Of a DNA stretch of 20,689 nucleotides, positions 12,907 to 19,156 are shown piece by piece; position 1 is the first letter of the stretch; each line of letters begins with the position of its first letter. Both the position numbers and the translations under genes were made by a program. The notes under the pieces were generated by a model. It was not told the origin of the DNA. It saw nothing but the letters and a program-made list of their open reading frames with translations, and did not search any database. The stretch comes from a virus. The DNA is taken from IMG/VR virus record IMGVR_UViG_3300048837_001096, positions 1 through 20,689 of that record; one strand, written 5' to 3'.

Positions 12907-13110
12907 ATGTCCCGCCCTCCCAAAGCCGAAGCCCGCCGCCGAGTGGATGTTTACCTCCCCGAGTCGGTGCATGCAGCCCTCACCATGCTGCTATTCTCCA
13001 GCGCCGAAGGCCGGGTGCCGCACGGCGCGTGGTCGGCGTTTTTCGAGACCCTCGCCCGACAGGCCCTCGACCGGGTGGCCACCGCTCAAGCAACCAAGGA
13101 ACCAGTATGA
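12907..13110 (+). CDS. Small conserved phage protein, ribbon-helix-helix-like
   Basis: A 67-residue protein starting MSRPPKAEARRRVDVYLPES. The layout, a basic N-terminus, a strand 'RVDVYLPES', then helices 'VHAALTMLLFSSAEG' and 'GAWSAFFETLARQALDRV', resembles ribbon-helix-helix DNA-binding proteins. I recognise near relatives as conserved small proteins in several phages, not functionally described. It is the first gene after a strong promoter, with a leader lacking a Shine-Dalgarno. The ATGA overlap couples it to the next gene. A repressor- or architectural-type role is possible. Confidence 0.8.
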   Translation: MSRPPKAEARRRVDVYLPESVHAALTMLLFSSAEGRVPHGAWSAFFETLARQALDRVATAQATKEPV

Positions 13111-13373
13111 CCCCCGAAGATACCGCACGCATCCAGGCCACCCGCGCCAAAGTCCTCGCCGACCCGGCCTGGTCCAACACCCCCGAGGGCCGAGCCGAAC
13201 TCACCCAGGCCATCGCCATCCTTCGCTCCGACCGAGTGTCTGCGTCCATCGGTTCCAGTGCCTCCCGCACTGCGAGAGCCGAGGCCGCGAAGCCCGTGGA
13301 CACCGGCGCGGTGCTTGCCAACCTCAAGGCACTCGGCGCCGGGCTGGCCTCGGGCGTGGTGAAGGGGGCCTGA
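13107..13373 (+). CDS. Small protein sharing the VDT..VLA.LK tail
   Basis: An 88-residue protein starting MTPEDTARIQATRAKVLADP. ATG 13107 is set by the ATGA overlap; longer in-frame starts upstream run through other genes. The C-terminal 'VDTGAVLANLKALGAG' matches 'VDTASVLAGLKG' of the 10049 product and 'VDVSAILAGIGR' of the 6223 product. The rest is a short helical region ('NTPEGRAELTQAIAILRSDR') not shared with them. The tail may be a docking segment. Function unknown. Confidence 0.8.
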   Translation: MTPEDTARIQATRAKVLADPAWSNTPEGRAELTQAIAILRSDRVSASIGSSASRTARAEAAKPVDTGAVLANLKALGAGLASGVVKGA

Positions 13374-13374
13374 G

Positions 13375-13427
13375 CCTTTCCCTTCAGGGGCTCCCGGCCC
13401 CTAAGGAAAGGGTTCACGAGAGAACCC
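13375..13427 (+). repeat. Composite hairpins after the 13107 gene
   Basis: Outer stem CCTTTCC/GGAAAGG (13375-13381 with 13405-13411) holds an inner perfect stem AGGGGC/GCCCCT (13386-13391 with 13397-13402). A second stem GGGTTC/GAACCC (13410-13415 with 13422-13427) shares two bases with the first, so the two compete. No T-run follows. Possibly a structured transcript end, processing site or leader of the 13474 gene. Confidence 0.5.
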
Positions 13428-13473
13428 TCCGCGTGCCGGCGCTACCCGGCCGAACCTCCTACTTGGAGTTATC

Positions 13474-13770
13474 ATGCAAGCAACGCTCAAAATGTGGGCC
13501 TCTGGCGCTCACGGCCTCAGGAACTTCCTCACGGCGGAAACGGCCGAAGAAGCTTTCACATACGTCAGCCTTACGAGGCTTGACACAAAAATGGAAGAGT
13601 TCGGCTATATCGCCTTAGGCGAGGTCAACGTGATGATGGAAAAGCCGCTCAATCGCGCCGACCTCATCGCCAAAGGCATTATAGCAATCGACGCCGCTCT
13701 GGGCAAAGCTCACACCGACGCCAACGCATTGAAGCAGACCCTCCTCGCCATCGGCTACGAGGAGAAGTAG
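13474..13770 (+). CDS. Protein of unknown function
   Basis: A 98-residue protein starting MQATLKMWASGAHGLRNFLT, with TTGGAG about 5 bases before the ATG. Predicted alpha/beta: 'AEEAFTYVSLTRLDTKMEEF', a strand 'YIALGEVNVMME', then two helices. 'GYIALGEVNVMM' resembles the core strand of small phage proteins of this size, which have no known role. DNA is slightly less GC-rich than its neighbours. Two bases separate it from the next ATG. Confidence 0.75.
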   Translation: MQATLKMWASGAHGLRNFLTAETAEEAFTYVSLTRLDTKMEEFGYIALGEVNVMMEKPLNRADLIAKGIIAIDAALGKAHTDANALKQTLLAIGYEEK

Positions 13771-13771
13771 C

Positions 13772-13993
13772 ATGCACGTTGTCCAAGACATCGACGGCGT
13801 GATCGTCGCTCGCGGCCAGGCCACACCCGACGGAGTCACCCTCCAACTCTGTGCCCCGTCGGGGTTCACCGAGCCGGGCAAGTCCTTCTATCCAGCCGAA
13901 TCCCTCACCGTCAACACCCTCGACGGGGTGAAAAACCTCCGGGCCTTGTGCGATGATCTCCTGGCTGCCCACGCAGACCACATCGTCCCATGA
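13772..13993 (+). CDS. Small protein of unknown function
   Basis: A 73-residue protein starting MHVVQDIDGVIVARGQATPD. GAGGAG lies 7 bases before ATG 13772, inside the end of the upstream gene. Mostly short strands, then a helix 'GVKNLRALCDDLLAAHADH'. The stop overlaps the start of the nuclease gene (ATGA at 13990), so it may be made in equal amount and possibly assist that enzyme. Not recognised. Confidence 0.75.
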   Translation: MHVVQDIDGVIVARGQATPDGVTLQLCAPSGFTEPGKSFYPAESLTVNTLDGVKNLRALCDDLLAAHADHIVP

Positions 13994-14901
13994 GGCCGCC
14001 CTTCCCTGACGTGGTGGACTCCACGATCCTCTCCACCGCCAAGTCCTGCCTCCACAAGGCCTACCGCCAGTACATCGAACACTGGAAGCCGGGCGAGGCT
14101 TCTGTCCACCTCATCGCAGGCGGGGCCTTCGCGGCGGGCCTCGAAACCGCCCGGAGAGCCTTCTATGTCGAGAAACAGTCGGCCGAAGAGGCACTCGCGC
14201 AGGGCCTCGCCAGCCTGTGGGCACACTACGGCGATTTCGAGCCGCCTGAGGACTCACCAAAGGGGCCTCTCCGGATGGCGGGGGCGCTCGAGTTCTATTT
14301 CTCCCAGTACCCGCTTGGAGCTGATGGGGCCACGCCCCACGTCTTCGGAGCCCGTCATGGAATCGAGTTCTCCTTTGCCGAGCCTCTGTCCGTCCGACAC
14401 CCAGTCACCGGTGACCCGATCATCTACGCCGGGCGAGCGGATATGGTCGCCGATGCCTTCGGGGGCCTCTTCCTCTACGACGAAAAGACCGCATCTCAGC
14501 TTGGCCCCTCCTGGCTCCGCCAGTGGGAGCATCGGTCCCAGTTTACCGGCTATTGCTGGGGACTCCGCGGCCACGGTTTCCAGCCGACAGGTGTTGTTGT
14601 CAGGGGAGTTTCGATTCTCAAGGGAGGCTACGGCACCGCGCAAGCGGTTACCTACCGCTCCGCCTGGGAAGTCGATCGCTGGCTCTTCGAAACCGAAGTC
14701 ACCGTTCGTCGGATGATCCAGGCCTGGGAAGCCGGCTACTGGAACTTCAACCTCGACCATGCCTGCGCGGAGTACGGCGGGTGTGCCTTCCAGCGGGTGT
14801 GCAAGTCCCCCGAGCCGGAGAAGTGGCTCCCCCTGTACTTCCATAAGCGGCGCTGGGACCCCCTCGCGCGTGTCGAAATTAAGGAGATTGCAAATGTCTG
14901 A
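13990..14901 (+). CDS. PD-(D/E)XK nuclease, Cas4/RecB-like, probable Fe-S
   Basis: A 303-residue nuclease of the PD-(D/E)XK superfamily, probably a DNA exonuclease for recombination or end processing. The core is seen as GRADMV with Asp151, the strand FLYDEKTAS with Glu165 and Lys166, and a following Gln184-x3-Tyr188 (QxxxY) motif, the RecB/Cas4 arrangement. Cys20 ('STAKSCLHKAY') with Cys259, Cys265 and Cys271 (C-x5-C-x5-C near the end) fits the four-cysteine iron-sulfur pattern of Cas4 and AddB. Length suits a stand-alone phage Cas4-like nuclease. It lies upstream of the ATPase, SSB-like and polymerase genes. No cas1/cas2 or CRISPR array is present, so an adaptation role is not supported. 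Confidence 0.88.
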   Translation: MRPPFPDVVDSTILSTAKSCLHKAYRQYIEHWKPGEASVHLIAGGAFAAGLETARRAFYVEKQSAEEALAQGLASLWAHYGDFEPPEDSPKGPLRMAGALEFYFSQYPLGADGATPHVFGARHGIEFSFAEPLSVRHPVTGDPIIYAGRADMVADAFGGLFLYDEKTASQLGPSWLRQWEHRSQFTGYCWGLRGHGFQPTGVVVRGVSILKGGYGTAQAVTYRSAWEVDRWLFETEVTVRRMIQAWEAGYWNFNLDHACAEYGGCAFQRVCKSPEPEKWLPLYFHKRRWDPLARVEIKEIANV

Positions 14902-15109
14902 CTACGGAGACGAGAGCCCACTCGACAACCATCGTTACTGCCTCACGATCATCGGATTTCTTTTGGACAAAATCGGCAAGCCGGTCAAGATCACCCAGGC
15001 GGAGATTGACGAGTTCGCGGATAAGGAACTCTGCGTCATCTCTTCCTGCGACGGTCCGGGCAAGCCACTCGTTCTCCGCGTAGACAAGTGGGCTAACCAG
15101 CAGAACTAA
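14894..15109 (+). CDS. Small protein of unknown function
   Basis: A 71-residue acidic protein starting MSDYGDESPLDNHRYCLTII. AAGGAG lies 7 bases before ATG 14894, which is inside the end of the nuclease gene. A helix-strand core ('YCLTIIGFLLDKIGKPVKIT', then 'QAEIDEFADKELCVISSC') is visible. Small phage proteins next to nucleases are often accessory factors, but nothing in the sequence proves that. Not recognised. Confidence 0.75.
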   Translation: MSDYGDESPLDNHRYCLTIIGFLLDKIGKPVKITQAEIDEFADKELCVISSCDGPGKPLVLRVDKWANQQN

Positions 15110-15110
15110 C

Positions 15111-15428
15111 GTGGCCCACTACTTCCTCGGCAACAGGCTCCTCGGTGCCTCCGCCCACCGGCCCTGGTACTCCGACACCCAGCTCGAGTACTGCAACACC
15201 GTGTTCGTCTGTCCAATCTGCGGCGACGCCTGGGGCCGGATTGTCCTCAGCCCATCCGCCGAGTGGGCACCCATCCGATCCGGCTGCGCCCTCCATCCCT
15301 GGCCCTACGATGTAGGCGGTTCTTTCCTCCACCCGTGGCTCCGACGGCTCGAGGGCCTACCCCCCGAGCTCCTAGTCCACGAATTCAACCTCCGTTATGA
15401 AAGGCTACCCCATGCCAACGTCAATTGA
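15111..15428 (+). CDS. Putative zinc-binding small protein
   Basis: A 105-residue protein starting MAHYFLGNRLLGASAHRPWY from GTG 15111, one base after the previous stop and without a good Shine-Dalgarno. Cys34-x2-Cys37 ('VCPICGDAW') with Cys59 and His62 ('SGCALHPWP') could hold a zinc ion. Trp and Tyr are frequent. The last 17 bases overlap the MazG-like gene. No function assigned. The start is less certain than most. Confidence 0.7.
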   Translation: MAHYFLGNRLLGASAHRPWYSDTQLEYCNTVFVCPICGDAWGRIVLSPSAEWAPIRSGCALHPWPYDVGGSFLHPWLRRLEGLPPELLVHEFNLRYERLPHANVN

Positions 15429-15762
15429 AACAGCCTATGCCGACTTCGTGAAGCTCCGCTTCAAGGCCGAGACCCCCGACACCCTGCACGTCGGCGCTCT
15501 TCTTCACGCAGCTGTCGGCATCGCCGGGGAGGCCGGCGAACTCCTCGACGCGGTGAAGAAGACCTGGGTGTACGAGAGGCCACTCGACATCGCCAACTTG
15601 GTCGAAGAACTCGGCGACCTCGAGTTCTATATGCAAGCGATGCGGGCCGAGCTAGGCATCACCCGTGAGCAAGTGCTCGAGGCCAACGTGCAGAAGCTGC
15701 TCAAGCGCTATCCGACCGGCTACACCAACGAGGCTGCCATCGCACGGGCAGACAAAGTATGA
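15412..15762 (+). CDS. MazG-like nucleotide pyrophosphohydrolase
   Basis: A 116-residue protein of the MazG/all-alpha NTP pyrophosphohydrolase superfamily, which hydrolyses NTPs or dNTPs (or alarmones in some phages) to monophosphate and pyrophosphate with magnesium. The metal-binding pattern is present: Glu40-x2-Glu43 in 'GIAGEAGELLDAVKK', then Glu66-x2-Asp69 in 'NLVEELGDLEFYMQAM'. Its length suits a single-domain phage enzyme. ATG 15412 is preferred over 15397 because AAAGG lies 8 bases upstream. The stop overlaps the ATPase start (ATGA). Next to replication genes it may clean or balance the nucleotide pool; the substrate cannot be told from sequence. Confidence 0.9.
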   Translation: MPTSIETAYADFVKLRFKAETPDTLHVGALLHAAVGIAGEAGELLDAVKKTWVYERPLDIANLVEELGDLEFYMQAMRAELGITREQVLEANVQKLLKRYPTGYTNEAAIARADKV

Positions 15763-16613
15763 CCTTCTCACCTGCCACTTCCGCCCTCCCCGGCCCTAAC
15801 GTCCTCCTCATGGGGCCAGCCGGCACCGGCAAAACCTACTCCATCGCCACCCTTGTCGAGTCCGGCATCGAGGTGTTCTACCTCTCCATCGAACAGGGCA
15901 TCGAGTCCCTCCTCGGCTACTGGACGGACGCAGGCAAACCGATCCCGGACAACCTCCACTGGCACAAGATCGACCCGCCGAAGGCCTCGTTCAAAGAACT
16001 CGCCGAGACGGCCCTCAAAGTCAACACGCAGAGCTATGAAACCCTTGGCAAAGCCGTCGATCTCAACCGACATACTCACAATCTCTTCATCAAGGTCAAC
16101 GAATCATTTTTTGATTTCCCAGACGATCGTACTGGCACCAAATTCGGCTCCGTCGATACTTGGGGACCAGATCGCGCAGTTGTCGTTGATGGCCTCACAG
16201 GCTTGTCTCGTGCAGCTATGTCCCTCACAGTCGGGGGTAAGCCCATACGAAATCCAGGAGATTACGGTATCGCTCAAGGCCAGCTTGAGGGGTTCCTCCG
16301 ACTCATCTGCGACCACTGCCGCTGCTGGTTCGTCCTCCTCGCCCACGTAGAGAAGGAGATCGACCCCGTAGCCGGTGGCATGAAGATCACCGTCGCCACG
16401 ATCGGGAAGGCCCTCCCACCACTCATCCCTCCTATGTTCTCCGACGTAATCCTCGCTTCGCGCGAGGGGAACAAGTGGGCCTGGAACACCGCCGCTGCCA
16501 ACGTAGACACGAAGGCCCGCAACGTCCCCTGGCAGGACGGCATGGCGCCGGACTTCCGGCCACTGTACGACAAATGGGCATCGCGGGCAGCCGCGATGTC
16601 TGCATCCAAATAA
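15759..16613 (+). CDS. RecA-like AAA ATPase, Sak4-type
   Basis: A 284-residue P-loop ATPase. Walker A is GPAGTGKT (19-26) and Walker B is 'AVVVDGLTGLS' with Asp144. A later 'CRCWFVLLAHVEKEIDPVAG' strand ending in His fits sensor positions of the RecA-like AAA_24/Sak4 group. Such phage proteins act in single-strand annealing and recombination, often with an SSB-like partner encoded nearby, as here. The start overlaps the MazG-like stop. Codons for about residues 95-170 (16040-16265) are much more AT-rich than either end of the gene, so the centre may have come from another phage by recombination. Sak4-type is the best call; a helicase loader is less likely. Confidence 0.85.
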   Translation: MTFSPATSALPGPNVLLMGPAGTGKTYSIATLVESGIEVFYLSIEQGIESLLGYWTDAGKPIPDNLHWHKIDPPKASFKELAETALKVNTQSYETLGKAVDLNRHTHNLFIKVNESFFDFPDDRTGTKFGSVDTWGPDRAVVVDGLTGLSRAAMSLTVGGKPIRNPGDYGIAQGQLEGFLRLICDHCRCWFVLLAHVEKEIDPVAGGMKITVATIGKALPPLIPPMFSDVILASREGNKWAWNTAAANVDTKARNVPWQDGMAPDFRPLYDKWASRAAAMSASK

Positions 16614-16671
16614 CGGCCCGGCCAGCCGCTATCTTTGAAACCGGCCATCCCTCAACTACCACTCTACCATC

Positions 16672-17124
16672 ATGTCAGTCTTCGATCCCAACACCTTCGC
16701 TCAGATGACCTTCACGGAGGCCAACTCCACCGAAGCCAGTCCCGTCCCCGTCGGCGAATGGCCCGGCACCATCTCCAAGTGCGAAATCACCGCTTGGCAG
16801 TCCAAGAACGACTCGTCCAAGGCCGGCCTCAAGTACACCTTGCTCGTCGAAATCGAGGACCCGGCCGTGGCCGGAGTCACCGGGCGCCCGAAGTCCGTCG
16901 TCCGCGTCGAGCGCATGCTCGATCTGACCCCCGAGGGCGGCCTCGACTTCGGCAAGGGCATGAATGTCAACCTGGGCCGCGACCGGGCCGCGGTGGGCCT
17001 GAACAACCCCGGCCAGCCGTTCGCCTTCGACATGTTCGTCGGGCGCCCCTGCAAGGTGGCCGTCAAGCACGAGGAGTACCAGGGCCGGCTGCTGGCCCGC
17101 GGCAACGGAATTGCGGCACTGTAG
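16672..17124 (+). CDS. Putative ssDNA-binding protein (DUF669-like)
   Basis: A 150-residue protein starting MSVFDPNTFAQMTFTEANST. After a disordered 24 residues comes a beta-rich domain ('VGEWPGTISKCEITAWQSKN', 'GLKYTLLVEIEDPAVAGVTG', later 'FAFDMFVGRPCKVAVKHEEY'). 'G.Y.a.I...', a K-x-G strand and a closing 'R..G.a' are features I associate with DUF669-like phage proteins, usually next to Sak4-type ATPases and thought to bind ssDNA. The call rests on fold pattern and on position directly after the ATPase. No Shine-Dalgarno is seen before ATG 16672; the leader is C/A-rich. Confidence 0.7.
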   Translation: MSVFDPNTFAQMTFTEANSTEASPVPVGEWPGTISKCEITAWQSKNDSSKAGLKYTLLVEIEDPAVAGVTGRPKSVVRVERMLDLTPEGGLDFGKGMNVNLGRDRAAVGLNNPGQPFAFDMFVGRPCKVAVKHEEYQGRLLARGNGIAAL

Positions 17125-17141
17125 ATAGGGCCGGGCATAAT
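17111..17141 (+). promoter_or_regulatory. Possible promoter before the ParB-methyltransferase gene
   Basis: -35 TTGCGG (17111-17116), 19-base spacer, -10 CATAAT (17136-17141). CCGGG precedes the -10 box, as in the other promoters of the family, and GATAGGGCC (17124-17132) recalls the repeated operator word. The spacer is long and the boxes are imperfect. Predicted start near 17148, upstream of the terminator-like hairpin at 17205-17234. Confidence 0.45.
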
Positions 17142-17204
17142 GGCCGGATAATCCCCGGCCGCTATATCCCGTTTCCGAACCCGCAGGCTATCCTCCTATC
17201 AACC

Positions 17205-17234
17205 AACGGCCCGCGCGTCACGGCGGGCCGTTTC
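17205..17234 (+). terminator. Terminator-like hairpin before the ParB-methyltransferase gene
   Basis: AACGGCCCGC (17205-17214) pairs perfectly with GCGGGCCGTT (17223-17232) across an 8-base loop, followed by a short T-rich tail (TTTCTC from 17231). The stem is strong; the T-run is brief. It ends 22 bases before the ATG at 17257, so read-through or antitermination would be needed to express that gene from upstream promoters. Confidence 0.6.
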
Positions 17235-17256
17235 TCGCGGTTTCCCCGCCACTACC

Positions 17257-18591
17257 ATGCGCCCCAAATCCGCCGCCGAAATTATCGTTCCCCCCGGCCG
17301 TCAGCGCCAAGCCTTCGACGGTCCAGCCCTGCTGGAACTAGCCCAGTCGATCAAGACACACGGGCTGTTCCACGCAATCCAGCTACGCCAGGACGGTCAG
17401 ACCCTCGTCTCGGGCGAGCGCCGCCTCCGGGCCATCCGAGAGCACTTGCTCCCCTTCGGGCACCGGATCATGTATAACGGGGAGAATCTCCCCATCGGCT
17501 TCATCCCCACGGTCGAAGTTTCCTCCGACGACGCGCTCGCGCTCGAGGAAATTGAACTCCACGAGAACCTGATCCGCAAAGACCTGACATGGCAGGAACA
17601 TGCTGAAGCCACAGCCCGGCTGCATAACCTGCGGCAAGCACAGAAGGTCGCCGTAGGCGGGGTGCCGGTTCCGCAGACCTTCGCCGACACCGCCCGGGAG
17701 ATTGTCGGCCCCGACGCCAACGCCAACGACCAGTCCACAGTCCGGACTGAAGTCCTCGTCGCTGCCCATATGGACAAGCCCGAGGTGGCCAAGGCCCCGG
17801 ACCTGAAGTCTGCCTTCAAAGCCCTCAAGCGGATCGAGGAGGCCCAGCGGAACCGGGACCTCGCGATTGCCGTCGGGGAGACCTTCTCAGTTGGGGATCA
17901 CAAGATCTTCAATGCCAACTGCCTCACTTGGATGCTGGACCCTCAGTGGCATGAGAAGTTCGATGTCATTCTGACTGATCCCCCCTATGGCATGAACGCC
18001 CAGGACTTTGGAGACGGGGCCGGTCGACTCGAAGGCATCGACCATTCCTACGACGATTCCTATGAGGCCTGGAAATCCCTCATGGCCCAGTGGTCTGTTC
18101 TCGCTTTCACCGTCGCAAAGCCGCAAGCACACGCCTATGTCTGGTGCGACATCGACAACTTCCACGAGCTACGCGAGATGATGCGCAAGGCCGGCTGGTA
18201 CGTCTTCCGCACCCCCCTCACGAACTACAAGCAAAACAGTGGCCGGGTGCCCCTCCCAGACGAAGGCCCCCGTCGGCAATCCGAGTGGTGCCTCTACGCA
18301 ATCAAAGGGCATAAGCGGGTCAACTACATCGCCTCGGACGTGATCGTCACGGGCGCCGACGAACAGCTCTCCCACGGCGCCCAGAAGCCCGTCGCCCTCT
18401 ACGACGATCTCCTCCGCCGTTCTGTTAAACCGGGCGACTGGGTACTCGACACCTTCGCGGGCACGGGTACAATCCTCGCGGCGGCCCATCCCCTCAAGTG
18501 TGTGGCAGTGGCGGTCGAACAGAATCCGACCTACTACGGGATCTGCCTACAGCGGCTGGATGGCCTCGAGAAGCAAGGGAAGCTGATATGA
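17257..18591 (+). CDS. ParB-fold / DNA methyltransferase fusion
   Basis: A 444-residue fusion. Residues about 8-125 are a ParB N-terminal domain: 'LAQSIKTHGLFHAIQLRQDG', GERRLRA (53-59) and ENLIRKDL (103-110) match the three CTP-binding motifs of ParB. About 140-190 ('TFADTAREIVG', 'STVRTEVLVAAHMDKPEV') looks like the following helix-turn-helix region. Residues about 205-440 are an amino-methyltransferase: DPPY at 241-244, 'QKPVALYDDLLRRSVKPGDW' and then FAGTGT at 400-405. Catalytic motif before SAM motif indicates the beta class (N6-adenine or N4-cytosine). Phages use such enzymes to evade host restriction or regulate DNA. The ParB part may give it site choice or loading. The leader lacks a Shine-Dalgarno, and a terminator-like hairpin precedes it. 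Confidence 0.92.
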   Translation: MRPKSAAEIIVPPGRQRQAFDGPALLELAQSIKTHGLFHAIQLRQDGQTLVSGERRLRAIREHLLPFGHRIMYNGENLPIGFIPTVEVSSDDALALEEIELHENLIRKDLTWQEHAEATARLHNLRQAQKVAVGGVPVPQTFADTAREIVGPDANANDQSTVRTEVLVAAHMDKPEVAKAPDLKSAFKALKRIEEAQRNRDLAIAVGETFSVGDHKIFNANCLTWMLDPQWHEKFDVILTDPPYGMNAQDFGDGAGRLEGIDHSYDDSYEAWKSLMAQWSVLAFTVAKPQAHAYVWCDIDNFHELREMMRKAGWYVFRTPLTNYKQNSGRVPLPDEGPRRQSEWCLYAIKGHKRVNYIASDVIVTGADEQLSHGAQKPVALYDDLLRRSVKPGDWVLDTFAGTGTILAAAHPLKCVAVAVEQNPTYYGICLQRLDGLEKQGKLI

Positions 18592-18749
18592 GCTATCATC
18601 GACACTGGTACGCTGTCGAAAATTATCGTTTTCCGGGCTGGGAACTGGGAAACCTCACAACCTGTCTCTACAGAGCAAAGACAATCCATTGGAAATTCCT
18701 TAAATGGCGAGGTTTCTTTGAAATTCCTTTCACAAGGAAAGCGCGATGA
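18588..18749 (+). CDS. Small basic protein, AT-rich gene
   Basis: A 53-residue protein starting MSYHRHWYAVENYRFPGWEL, basic and rich in aromatic residues ('TIHWKFLKWRGFFEIPFTRK'). ATG 18588 overlaps the methyltransferase stop (ATGA), with AAGGGAAG upstream. The codons are distinctly more AT-rich than both neighbours, suggesting recent acquisition. No family recognised. Aromatic/basic character would suit nucleic-acid binding, but that is a guess. Confidence 0.65.
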   Translation: MSYHRHWYAVENYRFPGWELGNLTTCLYRAKTIHWKFLKWRGFFEIPFTRKAR

Positions 18750-19156
18750 CCCCCCCCAATCCGTTCGACGCCCGGCTCGTCTTCATGGACGGCCCTCTCG
18801 CCCTCTACGTCCACGAAGCCTCGTCTCAGGAGCTCCTCGATGCCTACGCCCGTATCGGCCGTTACCTCACCATCGCCGGCCAGCAGCTCGACGCTGAAGC
18901 TGTCCGTAAAGCCAACCGGGCCGTGCCCGAGCCCCCTGATGATAGTGTCGGAGGCTCCGGGACCGAAGGAAGTGGAGGCTGGAGCTCCCATAGCATCGAC
19001 GGCCGCGTGGCTCCTGTCCGAATGTATGAAAGAGGCGGGGCTTCACCTGAGCGCATTTACATCGACAGTCGGGAGGGAATTGCCCCCAGGGGCGGACCCA
19101 GGCAACTGGATCGCCAGTACGATCAAAGCTCGAACCCCCGCCCACCGACTGATTAA
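18746..19156 (+). CDS. Small phage protein, 3' end out of frame over polymerase
   Basis: The frame has 136 codons, starting MTPPNPFDARLVFMDGPLAL. The first 64 residues look like a genuine small helical phage protein ('ASSQELLDAYARIGRYLTIA', 'DAEAVRKANRAVPEPP'). From about 18935 on, the frame runs across the polymerase N-terminus and its product is low in complexity (Gly/Ser/Arg). One extra C in the C5 run at 18932-18936 would end the gene with TGA fused to the polymerase ATG as TGATG, the coupling seen elsewhere here. So the real protein may be 64 residues and the long overlap a sequencing or true one-base deletion. ATG 18746 overlaps the previous stop (ATGA). Confidence 0.65.
   Translation: MTPPNPFDARLVFMDGPLALYVHEASSQELLDAYARIGRYLTIAGQQLDAEAVRKANRAVPEPPDDSVGGSGTEGSGGWSSHSIDGRVAPVRMYERGGASPERIYIDSREGIAPRGGPRQLDRQYDQSSNPRPPTD

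Noticed and set aside
13990-14901. CRISPR adaptation locus suggested by the Cas4-like nuclease
   Set aside because: No cas1, cas2 or repeat-spacer array is present. The neighbours are phage recombination genes.
16635-17477. 280-codon frame crossing the SSB-like and ParB-methyltransferase genes
   Set aside because: Arg/Pro/His-rich product, crosses a terminator-like hairpin and overlaps two real genes in another frame.
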